From Proteles cristata cristata (taxonomy: Eukaryota; Chordata; Mammalia; Carnivora; Hyaenidae), in contig JAESUZ010003487.1 of the NCBI GenBank assembly GCA_017311185.1, positions 1,088,001-1,152,000 on the forward strand: 64,000 bases of DNA, read 5' to 3'. Both the position numbers and the translations under genes were made by a program. Within the stretch, counting starts at the first letter, position 1, and every line of letters begins with the position of its first letter. Positions 9,968-20,516 of this stretch are shown here, piece by piece. The notes below the pieces were generated by a model. That model was not told the DNA's origin. It ran no database searches and saw nothing but the letters and a program-made list of their open reading frames with translations.

Positions 9968-10573
9968 TGTTATGGTGTGAACTTGTCCCCTCAGAGTTCA
10001 TAGGTTAAAGCCCTAACCCTCAATGTGACTACACTTGGAGATAAGGCCTTTCTGGAGGTAATTAAGGTTACATGAGGTCATAGGGTGGGACCTAATCCAA
10101 CAGAGCCAGTGTCTTCACCAGAACAGACCCCACAGTGCTCTCTCTCCATGCGCACGTGGAGGAAAGTCCATGTGAGAACATAGTCGAGAAGAGAGGCCTT
10201 TCTATTTTTTTTAAGTAATTTTTTAAATGTTTTATTTATTTCTAGGAGAGAGAGACAGCGTGAGCAGGGGAGGGTCACAGAGAGAGGGAGTCACAGACTC
10301 TGAAACAGGCTCCAGGCTCTGAGCTGGCATTCAGCACAGAGCCCGACGCGGGGCTCGAACCCACAAACTGCAAGATCATGACCTAAGCGAAAGTCGGACG
10401 CTTAACCGACTAAGCCACCCAGGAGCCCCAAAGAGAGGCCTTTCTAAACCAACCTGCTGGCGGCACCTTTTTCTTGGACTTCCAGACTCCAGAACTGTGA
10501 GAAAGTAAAGTCTTGATGTTTAAGCTGTCCAGTCTGTGGTATTTTGTGCTAACAGCGCTACCAGACTAATATA
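9968..10573 (+). mobile_element. MaLR-type solo LTR (MST/MLT-like), split by a SINE
   Basis: Begins TGTTATGGTGTGAAC and ends near AGACTAATATAC. It runs through landmarks of MST/MLT LTRs: the GGTTAAAGCCCTAACCC block, GGTCATAGGGTGGGACC, CTTGGACTTCCAGACTCCAG, AACTGTGAGAAAGTAAA and CAGTCTGTGGTATTTTG. With the SINE (10205-10430) removed it is about 380 bp. No retroviral genes are attached. Confidence 0.82.
10189..10446 (-). mobile_element. Carnivore SINE inserted into the MaLR LTR
   Basis: The SINE is 10205-10430. It is flanked by a perfect 16-bp target duplication AAGAGAGGCCTTTCTA at 10189-10204 and 10431-10446. Its body is of type A: TTTCTAGGAGAG next to the tail and CCTAAGCGAAAGTCGGACGC near the head. 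The LTR continues on both sides. Confidence 0.97.
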
Positions 10574-10629
10574 CTCTTCTTGAAACGATTGTGATGAAGA
10601 AAAAGCTAATAAGGAAAACTATCTGCTGA

Positions 10630-10722
10630 ACAATTACCATGTGCCAGACTTTGGTGCTTTGCAGCTGTCATTTAATTGGGATGTGAGTCCTGTGGTGCAT
10701 ACTTGTCTCTTCGGTTGGCTCT
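10630..10722 (-). mobile_element. Partial MIR relic, antisense (probable)
   Basis: TACCATGTGCCAGACTTTGG followed by CAGCTGTCATTTAATTGG fits the beginning of a reverse-complement MIR. The right end stops at the duplicated block. Confidence 0.5.
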
Positions 10723-10728
10723 TTTTTA

Positions 10729-10804
10729 TGACAAGGGAGTGAGAGAAATGCTCTGGCTAGTGGCTCTGACAAGGGAGTGAGAGAAATGCTCTGGCTAGTG
10801 GCTC
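10729..10804 (+). repeat. Perfect 38-bp tandem duplication
   Basis: A 38-bp unit beginning TGACAAGGGAGTGAGAG is present twice head to tail (10729-10766 and 10767-10804) with no differences, followed by the first four bases of a third copy. Perfect identity implies a young duplication, or possibly an assembly artefact. Confidence 0.95.
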
Positions 10805-11699
10805 TGACTTCCCATTACAGAAGATTTGGTCATTCAAAGAATCATTAGAAAATCAAAATGGTCATTTTGAAGGCCCACATGAAAATCATCTCACTGACTT
10901 AACTCACCAGACTGAATCTCTGAATCTCCGGGTTCTGCCTTTCAGGTTCAAGGCAAGAAGCCTATCACATAATGAGCATAAGTGCTACCCCTCACAGTCC
11001 TTTTCTGTGTGGCACATCTGATGCAAGAGTTGTGCTGTTGAATCAGACACAAGGTTGTAAAAGCTTATTTTTTACAGCAGAGGGCAGCCTATCCCTGTAG
11101 AAGGAGCAAGATTCTTAAGATTCCCATGCCCTTGCCCTTCTGACATCTCAAAAACACTCTGATCTTTTTCTCTCTTCTTTCTGATACTCTTTGTCTGAAA
11201 ATTCATTACTGAAGTGTATAATTGTGTTCTTAGATGAGTCTTGGTAGAAAATCTTCTTGAAAGCAAGTATTTTTGTTAAATGAAGCCTGCCAGGGAGCTC
11301 TGGACATGGCCCTTCCCTGGAGATGCATTCTCTATTATTGCAGAATAATAAATCCTATTTTATTTTATTTTTTTCTTGATGTAGGCCTTTTTATAATTAA
11401 ATACAGCAAATTTCAAATGTAGAAAAGCACAAGAGACATTAGAAAAGAGGAAGAAGAATACCGACCACTTGGCTGTATGAAGCAAATTCTAGATTTTAAT
11501 TTGCATTTTCAAGCACTTGCCAACTTGTCCTATTTACTCAAAATTTGAATGAATATGGTGAATGAAGGAGACATCGAAAAGATGTCAGAGGTTTGGAGTT
11601 GTCATCTCAAATCTCTCTCTGACTTACTAGAAAATCATGAAAGCCTTTACTTACTACATAATAAAGAACATTGTTGGGTCATAGTAATATGGGTTGTAT
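10805..11699. other. No gene seen
   Basis: Unique-looking sequence. The 64- to 66-codon frames show no domain. Confidence 0.4.
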
Positions 11700-11830
11700 C
11701 CTTGATTCTGCAATCCAGCCTCATTCCTCACCTAAGAAATGTGGACTAATAACGGTGCCCACTTCATCAGGTGATCGGGATTCCAGGTGAAGTGCATGTA
11801 AAGCATCTAGCACAGCATCTGGCACAAGAA
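11700..11830 (+). mobile_element. MIR SINE relic, sense, 3' part
   Basis: CCTCATTCCTCACCTAAGAAATG, then AATAACGGTGCCCACTTCATCA and GCATCTAGCACAGCATCTGGC, matches the 3' half of MIR in forward orientation. Confidence 0.7.
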
Positions 11831-12189
11831 AAATGTACAAGGACATTATTAACCTCTTTGGGCTTTGTTCAACTTTTTTATGTTTGAGATGAGGGATTTA
11901 GAAGAGATCACTAAGTCTGCTATTAATTGAAAAGGCCAACTTGTATGTGTGTCTAACTTTACTGCTAATCTCCTGATTTGGCCGGGAGTATCGGGCTGGA
12001 GAGATTCCCATACTGTTAGTACCAGGCATGTAAGAGACAGTGATAGTACATGGGATAAATCTACATTATGTGGCTGGTAGTAGTAAAGTGTCTCTGTCTC
12101 TTTATCACATTTGTTCATGTATTTTTCTCTTTGATTTTTTTCAAGAGTAAGGATGCTATTGTATTTTTGTCTTCAACTCAGTTCAATTA
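11831..12189. other. No gene seen
   Basis: AT-rich unique-looking sequence. An 89-codon minus frame has no recognisable domain. Confidence 0.4.
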
Positions 12190-12800
12190 AAGTCATTTAT
12201 AGGGTGCCTAAAATGTATAAGGCACTTCTTAGCTTCTGTGGGGTAAAGATAAAGGAGACACAAATTCTCCCTATCATGAGACTGTTGTTACCTGGTTGTG
12301 GAAGATAAGATATGCTTACAAATATCCAAAATGTAAGAAAGAATGTGATGAATGCTGGAAGTAAATTTTACTCTGAGGGTATGGAGAAAAATACTAATGG
12401 AGGCTCTGTACAAATGAGCCTTCAAAGTGAGTAGATTCTGAGTAAGATGAGATGTGGTGAGCATGGCATATAGCAGGAACATTTTCGAGAGAAGGGTTCA
12501 GAAATTAGCAAGACCATATGTGTGGTCCAAACTGGTTAGAATGGGGATTTCAGGATGGGGTACAGCATGAGGTAGAACTGAAAAAAAAATTAGAGCTAGA
12601 TTGTGGAGAGCTTTGAATGGCAAGTTAAGGACTTTAGTCTTTGTGAAGAGTGATGAGATCAGAACTTGCTTGAGGAGGCACTTCAGGAAATGGAGGTAGG
12701 GAGGAAATAGGAATGGAACACTGTCGGCAAGTGACTTCAGTGGTTTATTCAGAGGGATTACAGACCTGATTATGACCATGGTGGCAGAAAGGGGATATGG
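12190..12800. mobile_element. Probable L2-type LINE relic
   Basis: The series GTGGAGAGCTTTGAATGGC, TTAAGGACTTTAGTCTTTGTG, GATGAGATCAGAACTTGC and ATGACCATGGTGGCAG follows the order of a common ancient LINE-2 3' region. Divergence is high and strand is not assigned. Confidence 0.5.
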
Positions 12801-12830
12801 ATGTCAGAGAAACTATTGGATGAATCACTT

Positions 12831-12853
12831 ACTCATTCATTCATTCATTCATT
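12831..12853 (+). repeat. (CATT)n microsatellite
   Basis: Five to six tandem CATT units. It directly follows the L2-like relic, and such repeats often grow from LINE ends. Confidence 0.9.
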
Positions 12854-13596
12854 CCAGTTTTATTCAATACCTGCTCTGACCAGGCACCTGCCACTTATGG
12901 GAAACTCAAAGAGAAATCAGAGGCTCCCTGATTGGAGGTGAGGGGGAAGATAGTTTAGTCACCACTTAGATTTTCAAGGATGTTTGTCATGGTGGTGAGA
13001 AAGGTGTGGGAAGTGAGGAAACAAGAGGAGTAGAGAATAATAATGCTATCAACAGAGTCAACATCGGAGAAGAGGCTAGTGTAAGGAAGGAGGATGAGAT
13101 CATCTTGGAGTGGAATTCAGCATGTAAATCTCAGGTAATACGTGTAAGAATACATGCCTAAGAATGAAAGATGCATTGATGCATGAAGGAATGGATGGAG
13201 GACCTTGGCCACCCTCCATGAGTCAGGTACCTCCATATTCTATCATTGGCAGTGCTTTATGATTAAATCTCTCTGAGCAAAGTGATTTCTCCATATTCTA
13301 AAACATTTTTGTAATGAAGGATAAAAGAAGAAGAAAAGCAAGATTAGAAGCTCAGTTTTAACTGTATAGACCTATATGGAAAAGTTCAATCCTATATGAT
13401 AGGATTGGCTGCCAAGATGTCAAAATTTGCAAGCAGAGTTATTCATGTTGTGTTTTTATAACATCTTCCAATATTTTTACAATGTTCAATTCACAGTTCA
13501 GCTTCTCTGGACTTCCTTGTTCTTTTTCCAGTATTTGGACTTTTTTCAAAAGTCTGATGTTCTGATGTTATGCCAATTCTCTGTACATATGTGGAT

Positions 13597-13598
<2 letters not shown>
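12854..13598. other. No gene seen
   Basis: Unique-looking sequence. A small inverted repeat AATCCTA/TAGGATT lies near 13389-13407. The 147-codon frame from 13427 extends through the microsatellite and is not credible as a gene. Confidence 0.4.
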
Positions 13599-13686
<88 letters not shown>

Positions 13687-13727
13687 GAGAGACAGAGAGA
13701 GAGAGAGACAGAGAGACAGAGACTTCA
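13599..13727 (+). repeat. Compound (GT)n-(GA)n microsatellite
   Basis: About 16 GT dinucleotides (13599-13631) pass directly into about 90 bp of (GA)n interrupted by CA, GT and AC steps. The purine-pyrimidine alternation of the first part and the polypurine second part differ sharply from the flanks. Confidence 0.97.
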
Positions 13728-14924
13728 TGCGGACTACCTCATTTACCTGCTGGGTTCATTATCAGAGTAAGTTTCTCCATGTAAAATATTTGTTAAATCA
13801 CATTTGTCTTATTATGCAAGTCTCTAACTTTCATAATGATCAATGTGGGCTTTCGTTCAAGAGCTTCTAGAAGTGAAAAATGAAGCTTCTAACCATGTCC
13901 TGTCCCCCTGACCTCTACTGAGTCAAATCTAAGGGTCTGAAGATTAAAAGGATTGAACTGAACAATGACCACAGACGCAGGATGTTGTTGACTTTCAGGA
14001 GGTCAAGATCCCAGAACAGCACAAGTTGTTCAGCTGTACCCTCAGAAGACCTCTCAGTTAAAGAACAAGCCTGAGCCCTCCACCACCGGTCACTGAGCCC
14101 CACATCCTGTCCTCACTGTGGATTCCGAGGTCCTCTCCCACAGAAGAGCTCAGGCCTCGAGGTTGCTGTGTGGAATTAGCAGAACCAGGGTCAATGCACT
14201 GACCAACCTGATGAGAGGTCACACTGGGAAGTTTTGGCGGGTGGCAAAGTACCCGAGAGCATACAACTAGTATCCAAATGGCCTCGTCCAAAGATTATGG
14301 TGTTTTCTACTGTAATTTAGTTTTAAATAGAGGATCTGTAGAATTATATAATCTAAATATCTATCCCAGAGAGAAGCTGAAAATGAGCTTTCTGAATTGG
14401 GTGACGGGTGGCTTTGAGGAGTGATCCTGTCATGGCTTGTTCCCTGTAAACAGGATTCGCAGGTCACCTCCATGGTACATAAAGGTGACCGTGCCAGAAG
14501 AAAAGGACACAGGGCAAGAGGCATCTGTGGATCCTTGCTCTCATAGTTATACAACTGGAGAATTATTATGCTGCCTCCACCCAGCTCTGGATTGGGTCTG
14601 TGAGACCAAGTTTCAGAGCATTATGGATCTGGGCCTTCCGTTTCTGTGGCATTGATTCTGCAGGATTGAAGCTGGAAGACCTATAGTTACACGGGCTGCA
14701 GCTATGTGGCCAGTTGGTGCCCGGTGTCTTTTGCATCTCAGTTCTGACATATTTTGTTGGACACAAAATTTTGACCTGTCATTATTGTACAAGGGATTCC
14801 CGGAACTCTCCAGGTGGCAGGGAGAGATTTCACATGCAAGGAAATGGAGACCATTACTTTTATAGACGGGCAGCCTGGCATGAAATTAGAAAAGTCTCTG
14901 GCACACAGTAGGCTTGTGAGTAAG
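13728..14924. other. No gene recognised
   Basis: Moderately GC-rich unique sequence between 14020 and 14900 with several overlapping frames of 62-95 codons. It looks unlike the AT-rich flanks but shows no domain, splice-signal pattern or repeat family that I can name. It could include an old processed pseudogene or an unrecognised repeat. Confidence 0.3.
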
Positions 14925-15272
14925 TAATACCTGGATTCCAGTTTAGTCTGACAGAAAATTCTCAATGTGTTAGAGTTAAGTCATATGACCTCTCCAGGCT
15001 TCCATCTCCTCATTCCTTTTTTTTTTTTAATTAATTAATTAATTTATTTCTAGGAGAGAGAGAGAGAGAGACAGCACGAGCAGGTGAGGGTCAGAGAGAG
15101 AGGGAGTCACAGACTGAAACAGGCTCCAGGCTCTGAGCTGGCAGTCAGCACAGAGCCCAACGCAGGGCCCGAACCCACGAACCACGAGATCATGACCCAA
15201 GCGAAAGTCGGACGCTTAACCGACTAAGCCACCCAGGCGCCCCTTCCTCATTCCTAACATGAGATAGCTACA
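14925..15272 (+). mobile_element. MIR SINE relic, sense, split by a carnivore SINE
   Basis: The left part (CTGGATTCCAGTTTAGTCTG, then GAGTTAAGTCATATGACCTC and CATCTCCTCATTCCT) resumes at 15244 with CCTCATTCCTAACATGAGATAG. The junction is the SINE insertion point. Confidence 0.65.
15007..15255 (-). mobile_element. Carnivore SINE, type A, inside a MIR
   Basis: The SINE is 15018-15244. An 11-bp target duplication TCCTCATTCCT lies at 15007-15017 and 15245-15255. The tail contains (TTAA)n rather than a plain T run. Head CCACCCAGGCGCCCC at 15230-15244. Body type A. Confidence 0.96.
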
Positions 15273-15273
15273 A

Positions 15274-15458
15274 GAGTTTTTCAAAGTATGCTTCACAGAT
15301 AACCTGCATCAGAAGTTTCACAATGTTTGTGATAGGGCAGATTTCTGGCCTTTACTCTGATACGCCGATCGGAGAATCTGGAAGTGGGCTGGGAGACTGA
15401 ATTTTTACCGGTTCCCTGGTCCGTCCTTGATGTACACAGTACATCAAGAACCATTGTA
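15274..15458 (+). mobile_element. hAT-Charlie-type nonautonomous DNA transposon relic
   Basis: Starts near GTTTTTCAAAGTATG and ends CAAGAACCATTG, as expected for elements whose ends are variants of CAGTGGTTCTCAA. The inner CTGCATCAGAAGTTTCACA fits the same MER-type family. Highly diverged. A perfect palindrome lies at its 3' end. Confidence 0.6.
15426..15448. repeat. Perfect inverted repeat, 10-bp arms
   Basis: CTTGATGTAC and GTACATCAAG are separated by three bases (ACA). It lies at the inner edge of the hAT relic's right end, so it may have formed from a terminal repeat. Confidence 0.9.
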
Positions 15459-16792
15459 CAGGATGATGTCTAAGGTTTCCTGTGCTAATGACATCATTAC
15501 ATGGCAGAATGGATCTGAGACAAACATAGGAAAGTCACCTTGGACAGACTTTGGTTCTCCCCACTCCCTTTGGGGTACTGCCGCCATGACAGTCCCAGCC
15601 TCCTTTTTCCTCTATTCCTCCCCTACAGTTTCTCACTCACACTCTCACTGTGTAAGCCAAGTTCTCCTTTCCTGCCCTCACCAAACCTAATCAGCCTTGG
15701 CTGCACTTCTTTCCTCCTGATTTCTGCACCTGTCAAAGTGTGCAGAGCTCAGCTTGCTAAAAGCATTTTGGGAAGCACTAAGTGTTATGCGGATAGGAGG
15801 TGATCATCTAGTAGGCTTAGTTAACTAGGCCAGAAGGCCGGTGGGGAGAGGGTAAACTGAGGGTGCTTTTCAAGCTAGAATCCTAACTCATTACCATCAA
15901 AATACCAGTTTTCTAGCGCCAATGGCTCATCTCAGCAAACAATTCCACTGGGGAGTTTCAGAGCCATTTAGAGGTGGGGAGGGAAACATCCTGGCAGGTG
16001 GGGAGGGCAACTATTTTCTGGAAGACATGACTTTTTGAGGTTTTTAGAATCCCGTCAGTAGGCGGGTGCTCTTGCATAAGATAGGTTCTGCTTATAAAAA
16101 ATGCACATACACATAGTTTCATCTACATGGCTTTATAGAGAGGAGAATCTGGTGAAATATCTTCAACCAGCAGAGAAACTTAAAATTCTTGGAGGCCAAT
16201 CCAAATTTTCAACCCCTTGCCCCCAAAGATCTCAGCTTTGATGCATATGAGTGTGTAAGGTGTCAGCATCCTAACTAAACATAATTTCCGAGTATGCAGT
16301 TCTTAACATGTTGTCTAATTCTTTTCAGGGTCTTTGAGTCTACAAGGACCATGGAGTAGAGGCTATTTTTTCTTGCCTCACAAAGATGAGAGACTTGATC
16401 AAAAGAGTGAGATGCTCACTCCGGAATTCTCTCATGAGACTCTCAATTACTTTGCCTGTGGCATTCAATGCAACCTCAATGGTTTTCGAGAGCTCAAAGG
16501 ATCCGGTGAGAAGCTACAGTCGGAGCATTATTTCCATTTTTGTTAAGGCAGAAAACACAAATATACGGTTTTCTTGGGTAAAGGATGGACCAAAGCAGTT
16601 TGATGAGTGGTGTGGGTGGGCTTGCAACTCACCAGTCCCACCCTTCTTGGAAAGTGCTGCTGGGACAGTCCTGACCCTTAGGGTCTTTGAGTGACAGTCA
16701 CATGAGCAGGTAATTGCAGGTCTGGACATGCTTCTGGTAGTTCCACCAAATACATATAATGCCGCAATAGCAGCAGTGCTATACCAGGACTG
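15459..16792. other. No gene recognised
   Basis: Unique-looking sequence with frames up to 116 codons on the minus strand (16514-16864, running into a MIR) and 102 on the plus strand. No domains. G-rich patches near 15975-16010 (GGTGGGGAGGG twice) are the only unusual composition. Confidence 0.35.
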
Positions 16793-17003
16793 TATGAGTA
16801 ATAAGTAACATTTATTGAGTGCTTCCAGTGAACCAGGACCTGAACTAGGCCTTGCCCATATCAAACCTCATTTCATTTCATTTAATAGTGGACACTTGTT
16901 ATTTTCATTTGTACAAATGGAGAAGCTGAAATATAAAGAAGTTGATAGCATCATAATCACCCAGCTATGGAGTAGTGGAGGCAGAATGCAAGCCTAGAGT
17001 CTT
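16793..17003 (-). mobile_element. MIR SINE relic, antisense
   Basis: AACATTTATTGAGTGCTTCC, then a block ending ACAAATGGAGAAGCTGAAA and ATCACCCAGCTATGGAG, is the reverse-complement order of MIR. Nearly full length. Confidence 0.8.
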
Positions 17004-17153
17004 CTCTCTTTAAATGGTAGGAAGTACAGGCAACGAACGTTTGAAAAATGGACATAAATCCTGCTACTCAGAAGGAACTGTTTGTACCATTGCTGTTTGT
17101 AGCTTTCCAGGTTTCCCCCTCTGGATGTTAGATATAAATGTATGACATATACA

Positions 17154-17393
17154 GATCTCTCTATCTTTTTTTTTTTTTTAATATTTTTATTTATTTCTAG
17201 GAGAGAGAGAGAGAGAGACAGCGTGAGCAGGGGAGGGTCAGAGAGAGAGAGGGAGACACAGACTCTGAAATAGGCTCCAGGCTCTGTGCTGACTGCCAGC
17301 TCAGAGCCACAAACCGCGAGATCATGACCTGAGCGAAAGTCAGACGCTTAACCAACTAAGCCACCCAGGCACCCCTGGATCTCTCTATCTTTT
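17154..17393 (-). mobile_element. Carnivore SINE with deleted B box
   Basis: The SINE is 17170-17377. It has a 16-bp target duplication GATCTCTCTATCTTTT at 17154-17169 and 17378-17393. The segment CGACGCGGGGCTCGAACC seen in sister copies is missing between CAGAGCC and ACAAACCG. This removes the Pol III B box, so this copy cannot have been a source element after the deletion. Body close to type A. Confidence 0.95.
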
Positions 17394-19029
17394 GTAACCT
17401 TTCCCCTCCCCGCCCCAGATTTCACAATCTATAGCCTAGAAATATTGCTATGCAATCAGTGTTTTAGTGACAGTCAGTATATAGTCTGCTCACTCCAGGT
17501 CCTTCAAGTGCTGGCAGTAGAGAAGTGCTTATCCAGCATGATGCCCACAACACACACAAGCCGATGGTTTCATAAAATGCAAAGCTGGGCACCCAAGTAG
17601 ATATCAAGACCACAAAGCCCCACAGCTTTGAAACCTACTCCAGCACATTCTCACATTCCTCTATTTTACAGACAAGGGTAATGAGCCCAAGAATTACCGC
17701 CCTCCTGCTTCAGGGGAGTGAAAAATGAAGGGTTGTTTTCCAAGTAATGTGACGCCAGACAGCTGGCTCAACAGTCAACAGTGCCAGGCCTTCTCTGAAG
17801 GCCAGTGTCAGTCCCGCCGCCTTCTCACCACCGAATGTCACAGTGCACCCCCAACCAGGGAATTCTGTCCTTCTACAGGATGTATAGCTGTGAGGGGAAA
17901 GCAGGTTTTACTGGCTTGTGGTTTCCTGGGCTCTTAGAATGTTGAATACAGCCTGTGCATTGGCAGCTGAAGAACTTGCAGTGAAACCACGAGAGGTTGG
18001 AATTGATTAGTTCCTGTTGGTTCCCGTCTTCGGCCAATATCAGTACCTGTCTCTTGATAAATATACACATGAACACACTCCAAACACAAGGTCCTTGACA
18101 GCAAGCAATAAAAATGTGCCTTGACCCACTGAAATAAATTGCACCAAATGGAGTTATTGTTTCCGTTTATTATTTATTAGTCCTGTCCCATGGAGCGACT
18201 AGTGAAATAAATATATTTTTCCATTGGAAAATGAATGTATGCCCTGTGAAGAATAACTCCCCAATCAGATGTAATAACAATCACAGAACAACTATTCTCC
18301 CTGGCTTGCACCGAATTAAATTCTATCTGTCCTGAGTGAAATTCCCTTTGCAGATGAATGTATCTCTTTCCCCACTTGATCTTTTCTCAATTCATACCTC
18401 AAATTGTCTTTCTTTTCTGTTCCTTCCCTTTCTGGCCACCAGACCTGGTTCTCCAATAGTCCCTTCCAGGTGCCAGAGTTAAAGAAATGTTACTGAGGCT
18501 GATAGGTTTTAAAGAAGCCCAGTGGTCCAGGAATGGATTTTGAATTAATTCAAAAGAATGGCTACTATGACATAGTATTTAATTTGGAGTAGGAGGAATT
18601 GTCTCAGTTATTGACATTAGCAATTTATTCAGTGTCACTGTCACATTAAGACATCTGAAGATCATATTGAGAATTTGATTACTTTGTCTCACTCCCAATG
18701 ATGACCTAGAAGAAGTTGGGATCATTTGCATTTATTGTCATCTAGCATATACTCGATAATCTGGTAGATATAAGTAGCAATATTACAGACTAACCAAGTG
18801 GTAAAAGCTGCTACTAGACCACTCTTTTAGCCATAGAAGGGAGTGCACTGGGGAAGCAATTAGTTTTTTCAAGCTTTTTTTTTTTGGCATTTGAATAACT
18901 CATGCAACACCATCTGTCTTATTCTATTTTATAATTATCAGAATTAAGAGTGCCTCCCTTATGAGCCTAGTAGAATAATGTTGAGTTGCCTTCTAAGGTA
19001 CATAGCGTTTCTATTGATCTCAAACCTTA
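17394..19029. other. No gene seen; no recognised repeat
   Basis: About 1.6 kb without a repeat I can name. The part at 18120-18420 is AT-rich with ordered, non-repetitive sequence, including TTATTATTTATTAG and TAATAACAATCACAGAACAA. It has the look of conserved noncoding DNA, but conservation cannot be judged from one sequence. Confidence 0.35.
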
Positions 19030-19440
19030 ATAAGACACTGTTTTTAGTCAGAGTGAACTTTCTAAATGATTGTCAGCCTCCTGCTTAATCATGTCAATGA
19101 TTTCCTTTGGTCATGAGGATAAAGTACAAACTCAAGCGTGGTTAAAGAATTCATCTCAATCTGGCCCAGGTCATCTCTCTCATTACCTTCCCTCACCTTT
19201 AGCCCCCAGTCATACTGTGAACTACCACGGGCTCTCCTACGTCCCTGTTTGTAGTTGTAGCTAGGTCTGAGTGCAGGTTAGCCCCTCCACCCGGACTGTA
19301 CAGTGTCATATCTCGTCCCCATTCTACCTTCTCTTAGGTCTTCACTTAGAAGTCACTTCTTAGCAGATGTTTTCCCTGACTATAGTAGGAGGTAACCATC
19401 ATGCCCTCACCCTGAGACTCTGTCAGTTGTAGTACCTGTT
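19030..19440 (+). mobile_element. L2 LINE relic, 3' part, sense
   Basis: Ordered L2 landmarks: TCAATGATTTCCTTTGGTCA, ATCTGGCCCAGGTCATCTCTC, GTCTTCACTTAGAAGTCACTTC and TTTTCCCTGACTATAGTAGG. The relic at 20720-21045 carries the more 3' portion. Confidence 0.6.
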
Positions 19441-19917
19441 AGTGGGTCGCTTCCCCTCCTTCTCGGGCTACCTCCCGCTATAGCTGTTTCTCTGTTCCAT
19501 GCTCAGCTCCTCTGCTGTTCATGTTCTGAAACCCTGGACCACTCTCTCCTATGACAAGATGCCTCTCCCTTGCACTGGCACTGAGTAGGGAGGGATCACA
19601 AGGTAAGGCATAATCCTTTATTCCTCACTGAGTTATCATATTAGGGTGTATGAGTATCTGAACTGACTGGGGATTTGCACAGGTGTTAGAAATTTGTATC
19701 ATGGCCACAGAAACCACCTGTGGACTCAAATGTTGAACGTCCCTAGATTAAATGTGCTTTGGTACTCATCTCCCTGCTGGGATTTCTCTCTTTTCTTGGC
19801 AGTTCCAGCTTCCTTTCATGGAGCCTGCCTGCTTTCTCTCACCCTCACCCTGCCTTCTCCACACTGTCCTTCTTTCCCCTTCCAAATCCACCATTCCATC
19901 TTTTATTTTCTTCCTCC
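19441..19917. other. No gene seen
   Basis: Pyrimidine-rich lead-in to the large CT tract. No gene or repeat family recognised. Confidence 0.35.
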
Positions 19918-20516
19918 TGTCTTCTTCCTTCCTTCCTTCCTTCCTTCCTTCCTTCCTTCCTTCCTTCCTTCCTTCCTTCCTTCCTTCCTCTCTCTATCTC
20001 TCCGTCTCTCCTTTTCTTTCTTTTCTTTGTTTCTCTCTCTTTCTTTCTCTCCCTGTCTTTCTTTCCTTCCTTCTCTCTCTCTCTCCCTCCCTTTCTTCCT
20101 TCCTTCCTTCCTCATTTTCTTTCTTCCCTTCTTCCTTTTCCTTTCCCTTTCCTCCCCTTCCTTTCCATTCCCTCTTTTCTTTTCCTTTCCTTTCCTTTCA
20201 TTCCTTTCCTTTCCTTTCCTTTCCTTCTTTCCTTTCCTTTCCTTTCCTTTCCTTTCCTTTCCTTTCCTTTCCTTCTTTCCTTTCCTTTCCTTTCCTTTCC
20301 TTTCCTTTCCTTTCCTTTCCTTTCCTTTCCTTTCCTTTCCTTTCCTTTCCTTTCCTTTCCTTTCCTTTCCTTTCCTTTTTCCTTTCCTTTCCTTTCCTTT
20401 CCTTTCCTTTCCTTTCCTTTCCTTTCCTTTCCTTTCCTTTCCTTTCCTTTCCTTCCTTTCCTTTCCTTTCCTTTCCTTTCCTTCCTTTCCTTTCCTTTCC
20501 TTTCCTTTCCTCCTTT
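19918..20516 (+). repeat. 600-bp polypyrimidine tract: (TTCC)n, mixed CT, then (TTTCC)n
   Basis: Pure (TTCC)n at about 19924-19988, a mixed CT block to about 20165, then near-pure (TTTCC)n pentanucleotides with occasional one-base slips to 20512. Only a handful of purines interrupt the whole tract. Period-5 and CT-only composition leave all three plus frames without stops. The apparent 257-325 codon frames are therefore artefacts rich in Ser, Phe, Leu and Pro. Confidence 0.98.

Noticed and set aside
13427..13870. 147-codon frame
   Set aside because: Its centre is the GT/GA microsatellite (Val-Cys and Arg-Glu repeats).
13728..14924. Possible processed pseudogene
   Set aside because: Somewhat higher GC content, but no frame, poly(A) tail or target duplication that I can identify.
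19918..20516. CRISPR-like array from regular repeats
   Set aside because: The repeats are contiguous 4- and 5-mers with no spacers, and the DNA is mammalian.
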